From the NCBI RefSeq assembly GCF_023073355.1, contig NZ_JADPJI010000005.1:558001-622000 (forward strand): a DNA stretch of 64,000 bases, written 5' to 3'. Origin of the DNA: Bradyrhizobium sp. 199. Its GTDB lineage: Bacteria; Pseudomonadota; Alphaproteobacteria; Rhizobiales; Xanthobacteraceae. The notes beneath the pieces are model-generated. The model was not told the DNA's origin and made no database searches. It saw only the letters and a program-made list of their open reading frames with translations. Below, in pieces: positions 34,521 to 43,188 of the stretch. A program made the position numbers and the translations under genes. Positions within the stretch are counted from its first letter, which is position 1. Every line of letters begins with the position of its first letter.

Positions 34521-34694
34521 TTGATCCAACGAGATCAAACACTTAAGTCCACTCCCGGCCGTCTGGAATTGGCGCTTTGCGCAGCGGAGGGGACGGTTCT
34601 TCCTTAAGCGAGCCGGGCTCACAAGGCAAAGCCTCAATCCGGACATCTGTTGTTGCTTTAGGCATTGTCAATCCAGTGGGGCTATTCATCTGGC

Positions 34695-35123
34695 ATGGTT
34701 GCTTCGTGTTCCTCTTCGCCGCGCGGCTTTGGCGCGCTCCTGGCGCTGCTTGCGGCCGGCGCCGCGCTGTCCGGCTGCGCCAGCATGAGCGAGACGATCG
34801 CACCGGCCTTCGCCGATCCCGCCAAATACGAATTGTACGACTGCAAGCAGCTGGAGGGTGAGCGCAAGGCGCTCGCCAAGCGCACTGACGATTTGCGCGG
34901 GCTGATGGACAAGGCTGAGACCGGGACGGGCGGCGCGGTGGTGTCCGAACTCGCTTATCGCAACGACTATGTCGCGGTGCGCGGGCAGGCCCAATTGGCC
35001 GAGGACGCCTGGCGCCGCAACAGGTGCCGGGAGACGCCGCCAGAGGCGCCGCCGCCCGCCGCGCCATTGTCGCCGGCGCCGACCGCCAAACCCGCACCGA
35101 AGTCCGTGAAAGCGGCCCGCTGA
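34695..35123 (+). CDS. Small lipoprotein with helical core
   Basis: A 142-residue putative lipoprotein: a signal sequence (GFGALLALLAAGAALSGC) ends in the lipobox LSGC with the acylated Cys at residue 28. The mature part is a helical region with Lys/Arg/Glu-rich sequence (CKQLEGERKALAKRTDDLRGLMDKAE) and two further Cys. A Pro/Ala-rich tail follows (residues 115-142). It is likely anchored in the outer membrane. ATG 34695 is chosen because it gives a compact signal peptide; a TTG 10 codons upstream is possible. No family recognised. It is convergent with the flavin monooxygenase gene. Confidence 0.75.
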   Translation: MVASCSSSPRGFGALLALLAAGAALSGCASMSETIAPAFADPAKYELYDCKQLEGERKALAKRTDDLRGLMDKAETGTGGAVVSELAYRNDYVAVRGQAQLAEDAWRRNRCRETPPEAPPPAAPLSPAPTAKPAPKSVKAAR

Positions 35124-35139
35124 GACCGGCGCCCGTCGA

Positions 35140-36342
35140 TCAAGGCCGCCAGCCGTAGATCCAGTCCTGCCGCGCCAGCATGCGGTCCGGGCCGAGCGCG
35201 CGGATCGCAAGGTCCCGCGCGGTCGCGAGCGGCCCGCCGAGATGATAGATGCGGCCCTGCTGCCGCGCGGTCCGTTGCACCCGCCGTACCCGCGCTCGAC
35301 GCGCGCTTCCATATTGCTTCAGCGCCGCGATGATGCCCGCGGTGCTCTCGGCGGCTTCAAGGCTCAAATGCCGGGCGAGCACGGCGGCATCCTCGATCGC
35401 CATGCCGGCGCCCTGGGCTGCAAAAGGCAGCATCGCATGCACGGAATCGCCGAGCAGCGCCACCGGACCGTTGCTCCAGGGGCAGCCGTCGGGCACGCCG
35501 AACAGCGCCCATTTCCGCCAGCTGTCGACCGTGGCGAGCATCATGCGCGCCGAGGGCGGCCAGCGTGGGCCGGCAAAGGCGTCCATCACCTCGAGAGGAT
35601 CGCCAGGCGTGCTCCAGCCCGGCCTGTTCCAGGTGCCCGGCAGCACCGCGACCACGTTGATCTGGCGTCCGCCCGCGATCGGATAGGCGACGAGATGGGC
35701 ATTCGGTCCCATCCAGAGCTGCACCCGGCGTGCGGTGTAGTCCTTTGGCAGTTGCGTGGCGTCGAGCGTGCCGCGCCAGGCGATCAATCCGGAGAAGCGG
35801 GGCTGCACCTCCGGAAACAGATGCTGGCGGACCGTCGACCAGATGCCGTCGGCGCCGATCAGCGCACTGGCGAGATCGCTGCGGCGGATCGTGCCGCTGC
35901 GATGGACGACCGTCAGCCCCTTGGCATGAGGCGCGACGTCTTCGAAGGTCGCGCCCAGTTTCAGGTCGATATCGGGATGATCGGCAACAGCGCCGGCCAG
36001 CGCGGATTGCAGGTCGGCGCGGTGCACCACCCAATAGGGAGCGCCGGCGCGCGCGGCGGCGGCTTCTCCCAGCGGCATGCGCAAAAGCTCGCCGCCGGCC
36101 CGTGCGCTCATGATCGAGACCGCCTCCGGGGTGACGGCGCGCAGCTTGAGGCGATCGGTAAGGCCGAGCTCGACCAGCACGCGGCTGGCATTGGGGGAGA
36201 GTTGCAGGCCGGCGCCGACTTCCTCGAGGCGCTCGGCCTTTTCCAGCACGATGATGCGGAAGCCGCGGGCTGCGAGCGCAAGCGCGGCCGTCAGTCCGCC
36301 GATGCCGGCACCGGCGATGGCAATCGTTCGGGAGAGCGCCAC
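35140..36342 (-). CDS. FAD-dependent monooxygenase, salicylate/3-hydroxybenzoate hydroxylase-like
   Basis: A 400-residue class A flavoprotein monooxygenase. The dinucleotide motif GAGIGGLTAALALAARG starts at residue 11 and is followed by VLEKAE. The second FAD motif LLGDSVHAMLPFAAQGAGMAIEDA lies near residue 287, and the DG-type segment IGADGIWSTVR near 160. The length and order match salicylate-type hydroxylases that use NAD(P)H and oxygen to hydroxylate an aromatic acid. No ring-cleavage genes are adjacent, so the substrate cannot be named. The zinc-finger protein gene lies 20 bases upstream on the same strand (measured to its stop). Confidence 0.87.
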   Translation of the reverse strand: MALSRTIAIAGAGIGGLTAALALAARGFRIIVLEKAERLEEVGAGLQLSPNASRVLVELGLTDRLKLRAVTPEAVSIMSARAGGELLRMPLGEAAAARAGAPYWVVHRADLQSALAGAVADHPDIDLKLGATFEDVAPHAKGLTVVHRSGTIRRSDLASALIGADGIWSTVRQHLFPEVQPRFSGLIAWRGTLDATQLPKDYTARRVQLWMGPNAHLVAYPIAGGRQINVVAVLPGTWNRPGWSTPGDPLEVMDAFAGPRWPPSARMMLATVDSWRKWALFGVPDGCPWSNGPVALLGDSVHAMLPFAAQGAGMAIEDAAVLARHLSLEAAESTAGIIAALKQYGSARRARVRRVQRTARQQGRIYHLGGPLATARDLAIRALGPDRMLARQDWIYGWRP

Positions 36343-36361
36343 CCCTGACCGATGGAAGCGG

Positions 36362-36607
36362 TCAGGCCACCTTGTCCTTCAGCACGCATTCCGGCGGACG
36401 AGCTTCGCCTGCCTTCAGGTCGGTCGCGAAGCGGTACAGGGTCGAGCAGTAGGGGCAGATGATCTCGTTATCGTTGCCAAGGTCGAGGAAGACGTGCGGA
36501 TGGTCGAACGGAGGGTTGGCGCCCACGCACATGAACTCTTGCGAGCCGATCTCGATGACGGGGACACCGGCATCGTTGTGGAAGTGCGGGACGACATGGT
36601 CGGACAT
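36362..36607 (-). CDS. Zinc-finger domain protein, NDUFS6/COG4391-like
   Basis: An 81-residue protein with Cys and His spaced as in the COG4391 zinc-finger family: Cys27 (EFMCVG), His (DHPHVFLDLG) and CPYCSTLY near residue 53. The family is related to the NDUFS6 subunit of respiratory complex I. An aggatgag ribosome-binding site lies at good distance from the ATG at 36607, so this start is preferred over the ATG three codons upstream. It probably shares a transcript with the monooxygenase gene. Function in bacteria is unclear. Confidence 0.85.
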   Translation of the reverse strand: MSDHVVPHFHNDAGVPVIEIGSQEFMCVGANPPFDHPHVFLDLGNDNEIICPYCSTLYRFATDLKAGEARPPECVLKDKVA

Positions 36608-36909
36608 CGAACTCATCCTGGAGTGGCAATGGCGGCAGACACAATCAAGAACTGACGCGGCATCTTTAAGGCGCCGCGGACCATACTGGCGGGTGCAGAT
36701 GATTGCTAGTCCAGCGGAACCGAAAGCTCCGCAATTGCCCCATGCTCATTTGCTCATGCAAATTCGACACAATCTTGAGGCCTGAGAGAAGCCCTTCTTT
36801 CGTCGGGGACGTTGTGTCGCAATTTTGGCGTACTATGTCTGTGGACGAGTGCAATTGCGGCCAAAGACGACTCAATCGTCAACGATTTCAGGACCGTCCG
36901 GGTTTCCAT
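36608..36909. other. Divergent intergenic region
   Basis: About 300 bases between the zinc-finger gene and the unrecognised membrane-protein gene. The frame of the latter is open back to 36703, but the codons before ATG 36910 look non-coding (many Cys and Arg, unlike the rest). No operator or riboswitch was recognised. Confidence 0.5.
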
Positions 36910-38046
36910 ATGAAGTGGCTGCGAATCACCACAGCGTTGACCGGTCTTGCGGCGTGCAGCTTCATGCTCGCGCAGGTAGCGCCGCACGCCCGTGAGGCCG
37001 GCGCGATCCTCGCCGCGCAGGATGATCCCGCCGTGCTCTCCGAACTGAAGCTCGATACGCTGCTGCAGCGGAATGAGCGATTGGTTCAGGACAACATCGA
37101 GGCCGCGCTCGCCGCTGATGACGCCGATCTCGCCGACAGTTTCGTGGCCTTGGCGCGCGACCGGAACATCGCCTTGCCGGACGGCCTCCTGAGCCGCGTG
37201 AGCGATGCGGTCAAGGAACAGAATTCTACCTCGCATTTCGCTAAGCGCTTTGCCACCGGCCTCGTCACCGGCAATGCCGACGACGTCGCGAGCCTTTCCG
37301 GCACCGTGGCCGGGGATCTCTTCGTGTTCGGCGACATCAGGGATGTCGTGCGGGAGGGCAAGCACCTCGCCATGGGCGAGGACACCGATCGCCTGGTGCT
37401 TGGCCTTGCGACGGCCGGCCTTGCCGTGACTGCGGCAACCTACGTGTCGGTCGGCGGCGCTGCGCCCGTGCGCGCCGGACTGTCGCTGGTCAAGGACGCC
37501 CGAAAGGTGGGGCGGCTCAGTGAGGGCCTTGTGGTATGGGCCGGACGCTCCGCGCGCGAGGTGGTCGATGCGCCGATGCTCCAGAACGCCGTGGCCAAGG
37601 GCTCCGTATTCCGCCCGAGTGAGACCGTCAGCGCGATCAAGGCCGCGTTCCGCGTCGAGAAGGCCGGTGCGCTGGTCCGGCTCGGCAAGGACGTCACGCG
37701 CGTCGCCGGTAAGACCGGCACGCGCGGAGCGATGGATACGCTGCGCATCGCTGAAGGTCCGAAGGACGTCGCGCGCGCGGCGCGGCTTGCCGAAGCGCAC
37801 GGCGGCAAGACGCGCGCGATCATGAAGCTGCTGGGCCGCGGCGCGCTGCTGCTCATTGGCGGTGCGTTCGATCTGGCGCTCTGGCTCTTCGGTGCGGTAC
37901 TGACGCTGTTCGGCCTTCTGTCCTCCATCAAGGCGACGAGTGAGCGCCTCACCCAGGCGTGGTGCGATCGCAGGCGGGCGCGGCGGCTTCGCCGGACGCA
38001 GATCGCTGCCGAGGCCGCGCTGGCGAACTCCGCCGCCACAGCCTGA
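36910..38046 (+). CDS. Unrecognised membrane protein of 378 residues
   Basis: I recognise no family. An N-terminal hydrophobic segment (residues 2-24) looks like an uncleaved anchor or signal. There follows a charged helical region with regular Leu/Asp/Glu spacing (SELKLDTLLQRNERLVQDNIEAAL). A central hydrophobic stretch (LVLGLATAGLAVTAATYVSVGGAA) and a C-terminal hairpin (LLLIGGAFDLALWLFGAVLTLFGLLSS) complete the pattern, ending in a very basic tail (CDRRRARRLRRTQ). Two or three membrane passes are likely. Codon use is normal for the window, so it is a real gene. It stands alone, followed by a family D repeat. Confidence 0.72.
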   Translation: MKWLRITTALTGLAACSFMLAQVAPHAREAGAILAAQDDPAVLSELKLDTLLQRNERLVQDNIEAALAADDADLADSFVALARDRNIALPDGLLSRVSDAVKEQNSTSHFAKRFATGLVTGNADDVASLSGTVAGDLFVFGDIRDVVREGKHLAMGEDTDRLVLGLATAGLAVTAATYVSVGGAAPVRAGLSLVKDARKVGRLSEGLVVWAGRSAREVVDAPMLQNAVAKGSVFRPSETVSAIKAAFRVEKAGALVRLGKDVTRVAGKTGTRGAMDTLRIAEGPKDVARAARLAEAHGGKTRAIMKLLGRGALLLIGGAFDLALWLFGAVLTLFGLLSSIKATSERLTQAWCDRRRARRLRRTQIAAEAALANSAATA

Positions 38047-38073
38047 CGCGCGAAGCGTTCAGGCCGTTGTTTT

Positions 38074-38122
38074 GAGCATGATGTTGCCCGAAAACCGCTG
38101 CACAGCTTTCCGGATCATGCTC
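38074..38122. repeat. Short palindromic repeat, family D, copy 1
   Basis: A 49-base element with ends gagcatgat and atcatgctc inverted to each other and a conserved centre cgaaaaccgctgcac-ctttccgg. A second copy of the same length is at 51253-51301. Confidence 0.8.
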
Positions 38123-38159
38123 TAAGACCCTCCATTCCCCTCAAGACCTCACGGAACTG

Positions 38160-38918
38160 ATGATGCCGAGCTTTCACAACGGCGCCGTTGAAATTGCCTA
38201 TCTCGACGAAGGCGAGGGCGATCCGGTCCTCCTGGTGCACGGCTTCGCCTCCAGCAAGAACGTGAACTGGGTCTATCCGACCTGGGTTTCGGAGCTGCGC
38301 AAGAACGGCCGCCGCGTGATCGCGCTCGACAATCGCGGCCACGGCGAAAGCGCAAAGCTTTACGAGCCCCCGCAATATTCAATTCCCGTCATGGCCGGCG
38401 ACGTTCTCGCGCTGATGGACCACCTCGCCATCCCGCAGGCCGACATCATGGGCTATTCGATGGGCGGACGGATGACAGCCTGGCTCGCGCTCAACGAGCC
38501 GCAGCGCCTGCGCTCGGCGATCCTCGGCGGCATTGGCATCGGCGGTCTGATCGAGGGCACCGGACCCGGCGAGAACGTCGCCAAGGCGCTCGAGGCGCCC
38601 GCGCTCGACGACGTCACCGATCCAGTGGGACGTACCTTCCGTGCGTTCGCCGACCAGACCCGTTCCGACCGCCGCGCGCTCGCCGCCTGCCTGCGCGGCA
38701 CGCGCGAGCTGATGACGCGGGAGGAGGCTGCCCGCATCGAGGTGCCGGTGCTGATTGCGGTCGGCTCGACCGACGATGTCGCGGGATCCGCCAGCGCGCT
38801 CGGCGCGATCATCCCTCGTTCTGAAGTGCTCGACATTCCGAACCGCGACCACATGCGCGCGGTCGGCGACAAGGTCTACAAGACCGGCGTGCTGGAGTTT
38901 CTCTCACGGCGCGGCTGA
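38160..38918 (+). CDS. Alpha/beta hydrolase
   Basis: A 252-residue alpha/beta hydrolase. Oxyanion motif LVHGFASS (residues 25-32), DNRGHGES (57-64), nucleophile elbow GYSMGG with Ser100, Asp near 205 (VGSTDDVAGSA) and His231 (NRDHMRAVGD) form the expected triad. The His is preceded by Asp, as in many of these esterase-like enzymes. It starts at one of two adjacent ATGs. It is the last gene before the gene-poor accessory stretch and follows a family D repeat. Substrate unknown. Confidence 0.88.
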   Translation: MMPSFHNGAVEIAYLDEGEGDPVLLVHGFASSKNVNWVYPTWVSELRKNGRRVIALDNRGHGESAKLYEPPQYSIPVMAGDVLALMDHLAIPQADIMGYSMGGRMTAWLALNEPQRLRSAILGGIGIGGLIEGTGPGENVAKALEAPALDDVTDPVGRTFRAFADQTRSDRRALAACLRGTRELMTREEAARIEVPVLIAVGSTDDVAGSASALGAIIPRSEVLDIPNRDHMRAVGDKVYKTGVLEFLSRRG

Positions 38919-39415
38919 GACTGTGTTGTCTGAGCGATGTTGCTGCCAAAGATCCTGAAATTCGAGTCACAACGGGGCCATGCGCTCCCTTCAGGGCATC
39001 CGTCCACTCCTTCAGGCGCAGAGATCTGGAGTCCGCTCAGGATGGTTTATGAGACGTCCGCTCGAAGCCGGTAGGAACGTCGGAAAAGGGCGAGAAGCTG
39101 ACATCAACAGGATGAACCAAAGTCATCGCCGGCGGCCAACTCGTCACGCGAAATGAGCTACTGCGCCGTGCAGGCGAGGCCTCCGGTCAAAAGCTACCGT
39201 CAGGACGCCGAAACCCTCGCCGTTTCGGAGGTGCTTGTTCGATGCAGGTCTTCGGCCTGGCGACGATTTCCGCTGGCGATAGCTCCTTGAGAATTCGCTT
39301 ACGTTCATTCCCAAAAATAAGAACAAGCCCGAAGAGCCGCTCACGTTCACCTTCAGGCTCACGTGTGTCCAACCTTCAAAAGTCACCGGCGCGTTTCTCT
39401 GGCTACGCGTGTCCC
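38919..39415. other. Gene-poor stretch with decayed sequence
   Basis: Nearly 500 bases without a convincing gene. Several short frames on both strands compete and none has a ribosome-binding site or family motif. The sequence gtccgctcaggatggtttat and the surrounding text look like degraded material. This marks the left side of the accessory stretch. Confidence 0.5.
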
Positions 39416-39787
39416 TCACGCATTCTCGATAGAGCCGCCCTTTGGAGCCTTATGAGGCAAGTCCCATCCGAAGTAGACTTCCACCCGGACGATCTTGCCG
39501 CCGCGCACGGTTGTGACCTCACAGTTGCGGAACTTGTGGTCTCGGGCGGCTGCCTCATAGAGGATAACTGCACGGTCTCCGTCTTCGATCGCGAGCATTT
39601 CGTCAAACGAAGTAGTTTTCTCGCTATTGGGCCAGCAGCGGCTCAGATAGGTCGCCCGATCCAGTTGATTGTCGATTGGACTGCAAAAGCGATATTCGTC
39701 CGATAGTAGTGCCTCGATCGCTGCCCGATCCTTATCGACATATGCCTTCAATCTGGCACGTGCCAGCTTGAGCGTGCTTTCCGGCAT
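39416..39787 (-). CDS. NTF2/SnoaL-like domain protein 1
   Basis: A 123-residue cone-shaped (alpha+beta) NTF2-like protein: an N-terminal helix pair (STLKLARARLKAYVDKDRAAIEALLSDEYRF) followed by SPIDNQLDRATYLSRCWP and a beta-sheet ending VEVYFGWDLPH. The layout matches nuclear-transport-factor-2-like proteins, which bind small ligands or act as isomerases. The ATG at 39787 has aaggag 8 bases upstream, so a longer open frame to 39868 is rejected. It is a single gene in the accessory stretch. No substrate can be named. Confidence 0.78.
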   Translation of the reverse strand: MPESTLKLARARLKAYVDKDRAAIEALLSDEYRFCSPIDNQLDRATYLSRCWPNSEKTTSFDEMLAIEDGDRAVILYEAAARDHKFRNCEVTTVRGGKIVRVEVYFGWDLPHKAPKGGSIENA

Positions 39788-40191
39788 GCTGTTTCTCCTT
39801 CTAGAGTTCGATCGATCGGAACCTCGACCGCAGTCCCTGAGCGAAAAGTCAGGGTCCTTAAGTTGCACGAAGTGCTCGCCCCAATTGGCTTCACGCCGGG
39901 GCTGACCTTGGCCCTAGCCGTTTGTTGTCTCGCGCTCCGCCACCGGACGCGGTCAAGAGGGCCGTGCAAATCCTCAACCTCTGTGTCGGACGAACGAAAG
40001 TGAAATGCCGTGACGTCCTCCTTCGCGGGTCAGCCCTTGTCGGGCGCCCGGCTCAGGATAACGGCCGATGTCGGTTTTTGATCCACATTCGGACCCTTCC
40101 GCAACGTCAGCTTCGAGGTCACAAGCAGACTCATCGCAGCGCTAACGGCACGTGCGCGAAGGGGCCAGAAGCGGACTCGCGGGGCCGCACT
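39788..40191. other. Gene-poor stretch
   Basis: About 400 bases between the NTF2-like gene and the Ada-type gene. I see no gene or repeat. On the minus strand it is where the rest of a longer Ada/AlkA-type gene would lie, but no recognisable glycosylase or methyltransferase remnant was found by eye. Confidence 0.5.
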
Positions 40192-40755
40192 CTAGTTTTT
40201 ACCGCGGCGGCAGATCATTGACGGCGAGCGTCCATAGAGTTCGCGAAAAGCGGCGTTGAACCGGCGCACGCTGCGAAACCCGGCGCGATATGCAATCTGG
40301 GCTAACGGTTCATTCGTCTCGTCGATTAAGCGCTTGGCTCGCTGGACACGCCTGGTCTTTGCCACCTGTTGCGGACCGGCCCCGACATGCCGCTCGAACA
40401 GGCGCGCAAGGTGGCGCGAACTGACCCCAAGGCGGTTGGCGAGGCTAGCAACCGAACCGCCGTCCAACGCACCACGATCGATCAGTTTCAGAGCGCGCGC
40501 GACTGTCGAGCGCGTGCCATTCCAGGCGGCACAGAACGGCGCAGTTTCCGGACGGCAGCGAAGGCAGGGCCGGTAACCAGCAGCTTCGGCCGCTGCCGCT
40601 GTTGGATAGTAGGTCACGTTGCGGTCGAGCGGCTGCTTTACTGGACAAACTGGGCGACAATAGATTCGCGTGGTCCTCACTGCCGTGAAGAAGAGGCCGT
40701 CATAGCGCGGATCGCGTCGCAAGCGAGCGGTGTTGCATACCTCGAAGCTGAGCAT
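40192..40755 (-). CDS. Ada-type methyl-phosphotriester sensor with AraC helix-turn-helix
   Basis: A 187-residue protein. Residues 1-75 form the Ada zinc domain: Cys33, Cys37, Cys64 and Cys67 (IYCRPVCP ... YRPCLRCRP) have the same 4-27-3 spacing as Cys38, 42, 69 and 72 of E. coli Ada, where Cys38 accepts the methyl group from DNA phosphotriesters. Residues 80-187 are two AraC-type helix-turn-helix units (VASLANRLGVSSRHLARLFERHVG; LAQIAYRAGFRSVRRFNAAFRELYG). It ends soon after the DNA-binding domain. Thus it is AdaA-like, or a longer Ada/AlkA protein shortened at the C-terminus. Rhizobial relatives often continue into a 3-methyladenine glycosylase. Confidence 0.85.
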   Translation of the reverse strand: MLSFEVCNTARLRRDPRYDGLFFTAVRTTRIYCRPVCPVKQPLDRNVTYYPTAAAAEAAGYRPCLRCRPETAPFCAAWNGTRSTVARALKLIDRGALDGGSVASLANRLGVSSRHLARLFERHVGAGPQQVAKTRRVQRAKRLIDETNEPLAQIAYRAGFRSVRRFNAAFRELYGRSPSMICRRGKN

Positions 40756-40884
40756 GATTCATTCTATCGCAGGCTGCGGCTTCGGAACAGCCGTCGGATG
40801 ATCGGGTCCGATTCCGGCCAGCCGTGTCGATGATACCTCCTTATACGGGGAGACTTAAACCCACCGAACGGCTCGAGAAGCAAA

Positions 40885-41304
40885 ATGAAATTCACAGATC
40901 CTAAAGAGGTTGTCATCAACGCCTGGAAGACCTTCAAAACGCGTGATGCCGGGCTGATCGCAGAATTATTTACGGCGGATGCAGAATGGATAGCGCCGCC
41001 GGGAAATGCCACGGCAGTCGCTCTCAAGCACACCGACCACATGATTGGACCCGACCAGATCGCAAATTTCATTGCATTGGAAATGCATCGTCTGTTCTCG
41101 AACATCGACGTCTCGTTTCGCGGCATTCATGCGGTCGGGGACATTGTGGTGGTAGAGGAGCGCATGCGAGCCACTCTCCCGGGCGGCAAACCCTATGAAA
41201 TTGACCATTGCTTCGTCTTTGTCGTTTCGGGCGACAGCATCAAGCAGGTTCGTGAATATATGGACACACGGAAAGGCTGGCAGATGATATTTGAGCGGGA
41301 TTGA
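40885..41304 (+). CDS. NTF2/SnoaL-like domain protein 2
   Basis: A 139-residue member of the SnoaL-like group. MKFTDPKEVVINAWKTFKTRDAGLIAELFTADAEWIAPPGNAT is the typical start, with the helical region then a curved sheet (DVSFRGIHAVGDIVVVEERMRATLPGG). The segment IKQVREYMDTRKGWQMIF ends the domain. A gagaagc sequence precedes the ATG. It is divergent from the Ada-type gene. The product is only distantly like the first NTF2-like protein in this region, so tandem duplication is not obvious. Substrate unknown. Confidence 0.82.
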   Translation: MKFTDPKEVVINAWKTFKTRDAGLIAELFTADAEWIAPPGNATAVALKHTDHMIGPDQIANFIALEMHRLFSNIDVSFRGIHAVGDIVVVEERMRATLPGGKPYEIDHCFVFVVSGDSIKQVREYMDTRKGWQMIFERD

Positions 41305-41651
41305 CGATAGTTCCTGGGCATTCGCGACGGAGTCTGGCCGCTAGCACGCCCGCTATCTCCACTCTACTGGGACGGCGACCAGATCCCGCCCAAATATCGG
41401 TAGCGCAGCGAAACGACGCGATTGGTCAAAGCTGACTTCCGCGCCAACTTGTCAACGACGCGCGACAGCGGACACCGAGACAAGCATCCTGATGGACAGG
41501 GTTGGATTACGAGCTGAAACGAAACGCCGCTCAGGAATAAAACTGCCGATCGGGCGGGCCGGGCGCCCAAGTCTTTGCCTGAATCGCCTGAACTAGAGAA
41601 CGGAATTGCCCGCTGAACAGCCTAAGTTGCGACAGCGAAGGTGAGCAGGCG
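41305..41651. other. Gene-poor stretch
   Basis: Nearly 350 bases before the broken cysteine synthase gene. No gene, repeat or regulatory element was recognised. Confidence 0.5.
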
Positions 41652-42637
41652 ATGAACGGCGTACGAATGGGATTTGTAGACTCCATCGGCAATACGCCAT
41701 TGATCAGATTGCGAATGGCGTCGGAGGCCACAGGCTGCGAGATCTACGGCAAGGCTGAATTTCTGAATCCTGGTGGCTCGATCAAGGATCGCGCGGCGCT
41801 CGCCATGATCAATGATGCTGAGCAGAGCGGCAAACTCGCGCCGGGCGGTGTCATTGTTGAAGGCACGGCCGGAAATGTTGGCATCGGCATTGCGCTCGTG
41901 GCCAATGCACGCGGCTATCGAAGCGTGATCGTGATGCCCGACACGCAAAGTCAGGAAAAGAAGGATCTGTTGCGGTTGTGTGGTGCGGACCTGCGACTGG
42001 TCCCCGCCGTCCCCTATTCAAATCCCGGTCATTACGCTCGCTATTCCGGCCAGCTCGCCGAAGAACTCGGTGCGTTCTGGGCTAACCAGTTCGACAACGT
42101 CGCCAATCGCGAGGCCACTACCGCACGACAGGACCTGAGATTTGGGAACAAACGGGCGGCAAAATCGACGCCTTTACTTGTGCCGTCGGCAGCGGCGGGA
42201 CTTTGGGCGGGGTTGCGCGAGCGCTAAAGGAGCGAAATCCAGCCGTCAGGATTGCACTCAGCGATCCCATGGGGGCTGCGCTCTACAACTGGTTCACCAA
42301 GGGCGACCTGACGACAGAAGGCGACTCGATCACTGAAGGCATAGGGCAAATGCGCGTGACAAGGAACCTGGAAGGCACGCCAATTGACGCGGCGTATCAG
42401 GTCACTGACGAGGAAGCGTTGCCCGTTCTATTCGACCTGATCGAGCATGAAGGACTCGTGCTCGGCGGGTCGAGCGCCATCAACATCGTTGGAGCCACGC
42501 GACTCGCGCGCGACCTCGGTCCGGGCAAGACCATCGTGACCATCCTCGCGGACGGCGGGGAGCGCTATCAATCCAAGCTGTTCAACCCGGATTTCCTGCG
42601 CAAGAGAAATCTGCCCACCCCACGCTGGATGCAATAG
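41652..42637 (+). pseudogene. Cysteine synthase A-like gene with a one-base frameshift
   Basis: The first part (41652-42115) encodes a type II PLP enzyme start: GNTPLIRLRMASEATGCEIYGKAEFLNPGGSIKDR with the PLP-binding Lys in SIKDR. The sequence continues normally to FDNVANREA. Then the frame breaks: restoring one C in the run near 42116-42118 gives HYRTTGPEIWEQTGG and continues through the PLP-phosphate loop (VGSGGTLGG) to LPTPRWMQ at 42637. The restored product is about 328 residues, normal for CysK. No other disruption was seen in either half. The gene is thus recently broken, or the base was lost in sequencing. It would make cysteine from O-acetylserine; a serine acetyltransferase gene lies 4.3 kb downstream. 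Confidence 0.85.
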
Positions 42638-43188
42638 CATCGCGCCATCGGGCTGCACATCCGTGCTTTCGCAATGTCTGTTCCGGGTCTTGGCTGTGTG
42701 AAAACGCCAGGACGCTATGCGGCGCTAGGACAAGTTATTCGCTCGATACCGTCTTCGCGGTCAAACGCGCAAGCGCATTGAACTTGGAGATCGAACTGAA
42801 GAATGTAATTCTAGCCGAGTTTCGAGCTTTCGCGTTCTTACGGAGCCAGGGTCAATAGTGCCGACTTCGACCGTGGCAGTCACGCCCGCGCCGCTCCCAA
42901 CTTCGGAAAATGGCGGGCGAGGTACGTAAGATCGCGAAGGGCCTAAGCAGACGGATCCGCAACGCATCTTATGGTTGTTTTTGCAGCCATTCCATACATA
43001 ATTGCCGAGTGGACATTTCGCGAGTGCCGAAGGCGCTCGCGACTAGACCGAGCGGCGACCACCGTGCTGAGTGTATTGACGTGATAATGGTCAAGTGGCT
43101 CTTAACTGCGCACCAGTTTCTAACATCGCGGCACCTAAGCACTGCTTTTATGCCGGGAAGATTCTGATCGTCAATTGAGGAAACGGTT
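42638..43188. other. Non-coding stretch left of the serine hydrolase
   Basis: A 551-base region without a supported gene. It carries the left copy of the 88-base direct repeat (42767-42854). Small competing frames show no family motif or ribosome-binding site. Confidence 0.55.
42767..42854. repeat. 88-base direct repeat, left copy
   Basis: Aligns without gaps to 45040-45127 in the same orientation, with about 72 of 88 positions identical by eye. Shared blocks are gcgcaagcgc at the left, ctgaagaatgta and ttctagccga in the middle, and gccagggtca at the right. On the minus strand the two copies translate to similar residues (DPG-V-TR--E-RLE-HSS-R). Confidence 0.72.

Noticed and set aside
39144..39419. 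Minus-strand frame of 91 codons
   Set aside because: Competes with two other frames in the same place, has no ribosome-binding site and looks like decayed sequence.
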